Shown here: one piece after another, positions 55,812 to 64,000 of the stretch
Position numbering within the stretch: the stretch's first letter is position 1
Layout of the letters: every line of letters starts with the position of its first letter
Source: Larix kaempferi
Lineage: Eukaryota; Streptophyta; Pinopsida; Pinales; Pinaceae
Assembly: GCA_027924585.1 (NCBI GenBank)
Contig: BSBM01000461.1
Coordinates: 4,090,501-4,154,500 of the forward strand
Direction: 5' to 3'
Length of the DNA: 64,000 nucleotides
The notes under the pieces: generated by a model
What the model saw: the letters and a program-made list of their open reading frames with translations, nothing else
Told to the model about the DNA's origin: nothing
The model's database searches: none
Made by a program: the position numbers and the translations under genes

Positions 55812-58800
55812 ATGGAAGATCAAAGGAAATCATGGATACAACAAGGGAAAAGTCCTGAGATAGTACCTCTGGTTAGCCGATATTCATCCTCACATATACC
55901 TACTCCCCTTACTAGCAGATCAGCTGGTCGGGGAATCGTTCCATCATCAACTAGTACAGCACCACCAGCTGCTATGGTGCCATTACCACACACCACAGTT
56001 CCCGAGACTAGTGCTATTCCATAACTTAGTATGGTAATTGAAGCTAGTGCACCACCTCAATCCACTGTTGTGCTAGAAATCATCACTACAGTGGAGACCA
56101 CTTTAGCCCCTGATGTTAGTGTCTCCCTTTCAACCACTGTTCTTCCGAAAACTATTGCTCCTCTGGAGACTAGCACCTCAGCGACGCTATTTGATGTCCC
56201 CAAAGGATATATCGAGATCATTGAATAATTTGAACCCCTACCTACTAGATAGTTCCACTTAGTTGTCGACTTTAGCCAACCTCCCCCACCATGGGGAACC
56301 CCACCTGTTACAACTTCTTCCCCGAGTACACGTAGCTATGACATTGGATCTTCTACCAATCAACCTTTCGGAATGCCTTCCCCTGACCTTCCTTCAGCCG
56401 ATGAAATTATGGCATCCATACATGCCGAAATGGTAAGCCTAGACAACGAACAAGTGGAAACAGAACAATTTAGAGTTGAAATGGCTCGGATACTGGCTAC
56501 AGTCTTGTAATACCCACCTGTGACCACTTCTCAAGTGGTCTACCCTTGTGATTCCCACATGCCCCGATCTTCCTCCCGTGATACTACTTATGGTGAGTCC
56601 TTTGTAGGTCGGTCAAGACCCATAGACTGGACCATTCCACACCTTGATGATTTAGGGCCAAACATTTTTTATCCAACCTCATCACTATGGAAGACATCTT
56701 TGGGCCAAGCCCTCAATGATTTTCGCACTCCTCCCATACCCATGCAGTTGACGCCCAAAAGTCCTCTCCATCCTTCCCCACTTATATTGCTAGAAGAAAT
56801 TCTTGGCACCTTTTCGGGGAACACCTCTACTATGTGAATAAACCCCACTTTATCGCCATCATATTTACCCTATGGAACTAGTACACCTTCATCTTTGCAA
56901 GTAGAACACACTCGTGCAATTTCTCAATCTGCACAACCAAACCCTTCTAGAGTGCCCATTGGAACACCATCCAATCCTACTGTTCAAACACCCAATGTGA
57001 CTGGAGGTCAATCTTCAGCCACAATCTACACTATTTTCGGAGGACAACCATTCATTGGAACCACAGTTAGTACCACTAACCAACCTCCTCTGACCGGACC
57101 ATCTCCTACGTGGGGACCTCATACTTCATTGTTTGGAGGACAACCATTTGTTGGTGCCCCAAGTGGGACTAATTAACAGCCTCCTCCATCGGCATCATCT
57201 GCCCTTTGGGGACCTCACACCTCATATTTGGGAGGACAACCATTTTTTGGTTTCATGAGTGGAACCAATCAACAACCTCCCCCATTAGTATCCTTTGCTC
57301 CATGGGGACAACACACTCAACCTGGCAGTGGACAACTTGTTGTCAGTACCCCAGGTGGGTCCAACATACCATTCCCCTCGTCAGGACCAATTCCTTCTTT
57401 GGGACCTCAAATCCCACCCATTGGGTGGCACTCCACAATTGGAACCCAGAATCAAGCTGGGGGGGAACTTAATCAAAATTAGACCTACCCCACCCCTAAC
57501 TTTAATTTTGGAATACCCTCTTCCGGTATCTCAAATACCCAATGGATCCCACCTCAAACTCAGCCTCTCAACCAGAGTGATGCAAATAATCTATGGGATC
57601 CATTTTATTCGACACCTCCCCCTAGTTAAGGTATGGGAAACCCATCCAACCAAGGATTTGGAAACATTCCTTGGATTCAACAACCCCAGGTTTCCACACC
57701 ATTCCTCCCCACTTAGAAATATGTCCAACAACCAGCATCTAACTCGATTTTGAATCAATTCATCAATCCTTTGATTCCCAACCAATAGTTGGTCAACCAA
57801 ATGGTTCCCAATATGCAAAACTTCCAACAGTATCCTGCGGGTAATGTGTTTGGGTACAACATGCATCAATATACGGTGCAGGGCCCCATAGGATTCCCAT
57901 CACCTTATCAGTACTAATCATACCCGCAACCCAATCGACAACTTCCATTCCTGGCCAAACTAGACTTACTCGAATTGTGTAGACTTATTAACAATCCTAT
58001 TTGGCATGAACCTCACTAGCCACCCATCCCTGCCAAACTACCATCGAACTTCCCAAAGTTCGATGTGAAACTCGGGGAAGATCCAAAAAATCACGTTATG
58101 ACATTCCATATTTGGTGTTCTTCGAACTCACTAATGGATGATTCTATTCGATTACGGCTCTTCCAATGTACACTCACCGGAACGACAGCAAAATTGTATA
58201 TCGAGCTACCTCAACACTCCTTCAGAGATTTCAATACCCTAGCTATGCAGTTCTTGACACATTTCCAGCTCCCCATCCGATGTGAGACTGGAACAAACTT
58301 GTTAACTTCATTGCGCCAATCCATTGCCACACATATATCCGATCACATTCATGAGTGGCAGCGATGCCAAATATTAATCAAAGCACCAATTTCAGACCAA
58401 TTATTGGCTGATTGGTTCACCAAGTCATTTCTGCCACCGATTTCTAGGGATATTTCTATGGGAGGACCTGTCACAGAGGAACAAGCAACTGCTCATGCAC
58501 AGTATATGGATTTGGTTTATACCCAATACAGAACATTATACGAGCTCATTCCTCACGCCTCCTGCACCACGACTGATCCAACAAATCCTGCTACTGAACC
58601 TCCTATCGATGGAATAGTTGGTTCCGTGAAGGCTAATCCTGCAACCAAATCGAGTGGGAAACAAAATACTACTGTCCCACCTCAAACTCAAGCCACATCT
58701 AAGACATCTACTTCTCCTGCTCAGTCCTCCGAGGTGAACATCGTTCAATACTCGTCACAACAATCCGGAGGGAAAAAGAAGAACAATAAAGGAAAACCCA

Positions 58801-59430
58801 AGAAATCTTCTACTCAGTAGGACAAACCCAAACCTCAACAGACCAATACAACAAACCTAGGAGGAAAGCAAAGTTTCCCTGCCTCTTAGGAAGATCATTA
58901 CACGAGAGACTGTCCTTACAAAGAGGAATTCAATAAATTTGTAAAAGGCTCTTCTCGCCCAACGGTGTTGACCGACCCTTTTCTTCATCAACAACAACAA
59001 ATGGTCACACATGATCCCCCGCAAGGGGGCAAGCAAAACAACTCTTCGAAAGCTGAAACGTCCTCGAATCATGAAATTCTCATGATGAGTAACGAGACGG
59101 TTCACATATCTACACGATCAAAGACATATGATTCTCTCCCAAGTTCGAACAAAACCGAGACTACCAAAGGCATGTCTCCCACCAACTATCCCCCTTCGAT
59201 GCCTCCTTCTAATGGTCCTCTCCATATTGAGAGGGCTGTCACAGATACCGTGTTCCACCCACCCAAGGAAACTATTCGAAAGGAAACATTTAATCCAAAC
59301 GCGCGAGCGGCCCAAAACTACAACATCATTGAAGACCTAACTCAAGCACCTTGTGCCATGTTTACTCTCTAATTTCTACAACACTGTCTAACATAGCATA
59401 GAACCTTGTTATCAGCACTTGCATTAGAGG
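55812..59430 (+). pseudogene. Tat-type Gag (second element), truncated after the protease start
   Basis: One plus-strand frame starts at the ATG at 55812 and continues to 59372, with in-frame stops near 56022, 56226, 56508, 56835, 57174, 57480 and 58818. The N-terminal half is Ser/Thr/Pro-rich with FGGQPF repeats. The Gag core at 58065-58500 (FHIWCSSNSLMDDSI, LTHFQLPIRCET, HIHEWQRC) matches the Gag at 8.1-8.66 kb residue for residue in long stretches. A zinc-knuckle relic EDHYTRDCPY lies near 58895. The final part YNIIEDLTQAPCAM matches the protease leader of the first element; homology fades near 59430, so the rest of pol is lost or displaced by the AT-rich insertion. Confidence 0.88.
57030..57260 (+). 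repeat. In-frame repeat encoding FGGQPF
   Basis: Three units of about 90-100 bases encode GGQPFIG, FGGQPFVG and GGQPFFG (57040, 57135, 57230), each followed by NQQPP- and WGPHT-like words. It takes the place that the Gly/Pro array has in the first element's Gag. Confidence 0.8.
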
Positions 59431-59489
59431 AAATTTCAACTCAAAATCAGCCTCCTAAGGAAAAATCAATAAATTGATAAAATAATGTC

Positions 59490-62400
59490 ATGTAGACATT
59501 TTTTTAATATATTAATCTATTATTTCACTTTTATCAAAGTTGCCCAGAATTATTGCACTTTTTTCAAAGCTGCCCTAGATATATATTTTATATTAAAATC
59601 AATTAATGAGAACGAAGTTCGATGAAACTTTTCACCCAAATGTAATAATAGAAATCACATAAAAGAATGAAAGAAATTTAATACATATTTTCAACTAAAA
59701 ATTAGTTATTTTGAGAATTGTGTTTCACCCCAAAATAATGTTAAAAATCACTTAAAATAAGGAAATAAATTTAATACATAATTTCATCTAAAAATTAGTT
59801 ATTTTGAGGACCAAGATTGATAAATGTTTCACCCCAAAATAAAGATAGAAATCACATAAAATAAGGAAAAAAATTTAATACTTAATTCTATATAAAAAGT
59901 GATTATTTAGTTATTTAACTCAACTTTTCTAAATGTAAAATTTATTTAATTTTATTAAAAAAATATATACAATATTATACATAACCCAACAAAGACTATT
60001 AAATATTATTAAAAAAACATTATATAATATTGCACCTTGGTATTAAAAATCTTATATAATTTTACACAATCATATTATTAAAAAAATACATGCCCAAATT
60101 TATATTTTATTACACCTACCATTTTATTTAAATACATATACAGTATCATATAATAATAATTTTAAAATTACAATTTGATTAATTCAATATTATTATTTAA
60201 ACATGATTTATAGTTTTCATCTAAACTATTAAAATTGTTAATTAATTTTTTACCAAAACAATAAAAATATTATACAATAATATTATTAAATTACAATATT
60301 TATTATACATAACCATATTATTAAAAAAGAATTTCTAATATACACATAATCATTAACACATATCCAAAATACAAATATTATACAATAATATTATAGCCTA
60401 AAACATAGAATTCACATAAATAAATTGAATGAGAAGATGGAACCTTTTTTAGAAGCTCAAAATTTCGAATATTATCCTACCCATTCAAACTATAATTTTC
60501 ATAAATTAAATATTTTTTTAATATTCAAAACAATATTAAAATTGAGTATTCCATATTTAAAAGTGAATTTTAATTTGATATTAAAACAACTTTGAAAGCA
60601 TCACCCCTTAAAAAATGTTTTCAATATAACAATTCATTTTTTACCACATTGTAGGGTTAAATGGACGTGGTAATATAAGGTTAATGTCTCCTTTTCCACT
60701 ACCCTATAACTATACTTGAATATCAATGTTATGATAATGCTTTTACCTTTATGTTTTTATCTCTATTTATTTAAATTATTTTATAGTTAAAAATTATTAT
60801 TTTTAGCATTAATGTTTATTCAATATTTTTATGAGCAAATTGTACATGGTTGAAATCTTTTGGGCACTATTCCTTAGTTTGAACTCATTTTGGAGATGAT
60901 ATCTAAAACAAATAAATAAATTATTATATTAAAATTCACTCAACTATTATTGCACTATTCCTTAGTTCGACCTCATTTCGGAGATGATATCTAAAACCAG
61001 CCTAGATCCAAATCCTAGGCTCTATCAAGCGCTGAAAGGGATCAAATCTCCCGAGGTGCAAACCTCTCCTTGATTTGTATTATTCTTTTTTGTTTACTTT
61101 GTATTATTTTGTTACTCAACAAACTCAACAAACACTCTAAAGTCTCATATTTACTTTTTACTTTGTATTAAAAGTAAAAAGTAAAGTCTCTAGTTTAAGT
61201 GTCATATTTACTTTTTACTTTGTATTATTCTTTTTGTTTATGACCGACATAATATTTACCACCTAATCCTAAGCTCTAAAGTCTCTAGTTTAAGTCTCAT
61301 ATTTACTGTAATGCCTTCATTGACATTATAAATTTTAGTGTAATTAAACACATATTTTGTGACTAAACAACAAATAATCAAAGTGTAACCATAACAACAT
61401 ATAAGCAAAATATAAGCATTTGGCAATAGCATCAAATAACTTAGAATTTTTTTTTTTAAACTTCATTGGTGATTCACACAACATAAATTAACATCCTAAA
61501 TCATGTAGCAATAACATCATGTGAAAATTTTACAACAACATATAAACGATTTAAAATCACAAGAAAAATACCTCGTTATAAGAATGGTGATGGAGTCCAA
61601 ACTGAGCAAGCTTCCTTCTTCATCTCGAGTTGCTTCTATCTTCATTTCCCAAAATCGGGACCACGGTTTTACCTCCCAGCCAACTAGGGGCCTCGCCGGC
61701 TCCCTAGCCCCAGGAAACCATTTGAACGGTCCCATCCAAATGGCCTCCTGGCCCTCCGTGCCCGAGACCCCCAGAGAACAGAACAGTGATGCACCAGTAG
61801 GCTATGTATCAAATCTTCCAAGAGTTCTCAAACTCTTCCAACTCTTCAAAACTTCTCATACCCCAAAATACCAAAATTCTCCATCCTAGAATACTCTCAC
61901 CAAATAATCTTCAAGAGCAAAAGAACCTCCCTCCTTCCACTCTCAAGTCTCATATTTATATCCAAAAATCCTCATCCATCAATAAATTCCCATAAATAAT
62001 AGTCATCAATCAATAAATTCATTTTCTCCAAATAAATAGAAATTTGATTTAAATAATTAAAATATTAATAAACATGGATGCAAAGTCTCACTTGTCATGC
62101 TTCCATATTAATGCAACTATGACAACCAATTTCTAAAAATTTGTGCAAATCCTATCTATCCATTTATTTATATTATCCTTTCATTCATAAGTCAAATAAG
62201 ATATTTTCATATACTATATTATATTATGACATATTTTATAGTATATGTATATAATTATATATGTTATTTAATAATCCAATCTATCTATATAAATCTAAAT
62301 CATTTTAAACAAGTGAACAAACTCATACTTTCAACACACAAGTAATGCTTTCATCAATTCATCAACCAAATTACTAATAGATAATATAATCATATTAATT

Positions 62401-63591
62401 TATTCATCGATCGACCAATCATAGTAATGTAATCACGAATTGACGTATGCATGACCAGTGCACACGTCTTAATCGTGCGTACTAATAATCACATTTAATG
62501 CTCCTAATAAATCATTATTGCATCCTCTCAAACAACATATAGAAGAACAATTAAACATTGCATCATTCATCATTCACAATCATTCATACGGAAACAATAA
62601 GACAAAATTAGATAAACATAATGGTGAAATCAAACATATAATCATGATGGTTAATAACAATCAAGAACACCATCCAATCCATCATTGGTACCATCCATCA
62701 CTTCAGTAATCCAGCCCCTAAATCACCACTACTTCCGTCTCCTGACCTCACCATCCCGTCCTCTGCTGCAATATACTGTGGCATCGACTGCACGACCTAA
62801 CCACATATAGAACCCTTAAGCGAAAGTGTCGATTGACCACATCGACCAAGCTTCCCCAGCAGGCATCCGCTAGTCATCATCACACGTCTAGGGGAGTGCG
62901 CTACACAAACCTCCCATGACTCCAGGTTTTGGGGGATAAACGGTGGAAAATTCCTCCACCCCCCCTAATAGTACTAGGGTCAACACCCTACATCAACCAT
63001 ACTGTGCCATCACTGTTCTAAGGGGTCCCGTCATTGAAAAACCACTTTGGGAAAGTTACAATTCCTGTCAAAACTCACACTCACCCACAAGTCATAGAAA
63101 TATTTGAATTCAGAACGAAATAGCATGAAATTTTATATAACATCATTACACTCATGATGTTCAATACATCTCGTGCCCCTTGGCAATATAGGAATCTGCC
63201 TATCTCATAGCCAATCAACATGTGTAGTAGTTCATCATTAACATGAAACATATATATAGCCATACCCAACTCTTTCAATTGTTAATCCATAACACTAATA
63301 CAACATTTACAAATAATCATGTAAGTACTTTTGCAAACAACTAAATTAGCATTCCACATATGGATAAATTCTATGTTCAATTTGCGTGTTCAATACAAAG
63401 TAACATATCCATTGCCATTGATAAATTAAACAGTAAATTCCTTTCCATACAAACTCAAGGGAGTCCACATGTCCACATAACAATAATCTTAATCAATCTA
63501 TCTTCGTCAAATAGATAATAAGCAAATACAATGTTGACCTAATTCACATTAGAGTTTTCAATTAATGACTATCAATATATGGGGCATTACA
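59490..63591 (-). mobile_element. Probable long LTR of a minus-strand Gypsy element
   Basis: On the minus strand a purine-rich word (TTGAAGGGTGGGTG) at about 63596-63611 precedes TGTAATGCCCCATA at 63591, the typical start of large Tekay/Del-type LTRs, and ACTTCGGGACGAAGTTTCTT lies just upstream, a phrase common at the 3' end of that pol. A minus-strand TATA box (GATATAAATATGAGAC) is at about 61944-61962, with a GC-richer transcribed region at 61.6-61.8 kb. The left end is not defined. The open frames at 61517-61889 on both strands are not supported as genes. Confidence 0.45.
59631..59930. repeat. AT-rich tandem repeat, unit 93-104 bp x 3
   Basis: TTCACCC starts units at 59631, 59724 and 59828. 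Each includes AAATCACxTAAAA and AATTTAATAC words and, in the first two, AAAAATTAGTTATTTTGAG. Confidence 0.85.
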
Positions 63592-63611
63592 TACACCCAC
63601 CCTTCAAGAAA

Positions 63612-64000
63612 CTTCGTCCCGAAGTTATGGTCATGCAGAATTTTAAGAAAAATATCAACACCATATATCTATTCTTTCTGACTAAAATACCTTAGCCATG
63701 CTAGTCCCATGAGACCTTCACATGATCAACATGTCGTTATTATATAGTTTTACATCTTCCATCACATAGGATGTGTTATGAAGTTACGCTTTACATGTTT
63801 ATACACACAATTGATCTAACTTCATCAAGGTTCATCAATTCATTTAGTCCAAGTTAATTAACATATAATCATAATTTGTTGTTGTTTTCTATATCATAGT
63901 TCATAAGAATACCTTGTCTCCCATATCGCATTTCCTTAGGTTCAAGGGGTATTTTTATGACTAATTTATTGATCCTTAGCTTCATTGAATATTTTCTAAT
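63612..64000 (-). other. Right edge, 3' part of a Gypsy element
   Basis: No domain is readable in the remaining 0.4 kb. It would be the untranslated stretch between pol and the 3' LTR of the minus-strand element, with its genes beyond the window. Confidence 0.35.

Noticed and set aside
61521-61889. 122-codon plus-strand frame in a GC-richer patch
   Set aside because: It lies in a probable LTR transcribed from the other strand, has no family resemblance, and the overlapping minus frame is equally open.

Overview
The window is nuclear DNA from a land plant with a large, repeat-rich genome. The evidence is nested plant-type transposons: Ty3-Gypsy Tat-lineage and chromovirus elements, Ty1-Copia elements with an initiator-tRNA-Met primer site, a Helitron, and an En/Spm (CACTA) TNP2 transposase. 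Plant-specific or plant-type protein remnants (plant mobile domain, organellar HSP90, SET domain) and spliceosomal GT-AG introns agree with this. I see no rRNA, tRNA, CRISPR, operon or organelle gene. I cannot name the species; a gymnosperm or another large-genome plant is possible but not shown. No complete host gene is visible.

Layout. 1-13.6 kb: a minus-strand Tat-like Gypsy element (gag, protease, RT, RNase H, integrase, and a second RNase H placed after integrase), with a plant-mobile-domain reading frame on the opposite strand beyond its pol and a broken 5' LTR at 12.54-13.5 kb that contains a Copia-type LTR fragment. 13.6-14.2 kb and 45.04-46.1 kb: two halves of one plus-strand Helitron Rep/helicase-like gene. 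The sequence between the halves (14203-45033, 30.8 kb) behaves as a single CACTA transposon with a 3-bp target duplication (ACT), diverged terminal inverted repeats, subterminal GTCGCTATAGCGAC-type repeats and a decayed TNP2 transposase.

Inside the CACTA element, from left to right: three 2.3-kb tandem units full of TGCCCGC minisatellite, one of them carrying a solo LTR; a two-exon fragment of an organellar-type HSP90; a 6.9-kb Copia element with 603-bp LTRs, a GATGG target duplication and a mostly non-coding, repeat-filled interior; an unrecognised gene of at least seven short exons with clean GT-AG junctions, and a SET-domain segment between its exons; large GAT-repeat tracts; and the TNP2 gene, itself hit by a second solo LTR.

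46-64 kb: LTR-like remnants, two adjacent long foldback (hairpin) elements at 48.16-49.60 kb, an internally deleted chromovirus with 387-bp LTRs and a TTTTG target duplication (51226-55573), which is probably inserted in the leader of a second Tat-like element whose gag follows at 55.8-59.4 kb, and finally an AT-rich stretch that looks like a long minus-strand LTR of another Gypsy element continuing off the right edge.

The main biological point is nesting. A Helitron was split by a giant CACTA transposon, which holds host-derived gene fragments and was later invaded by a Copia element and by LTR elements that have since been reduced to solo LTRs.
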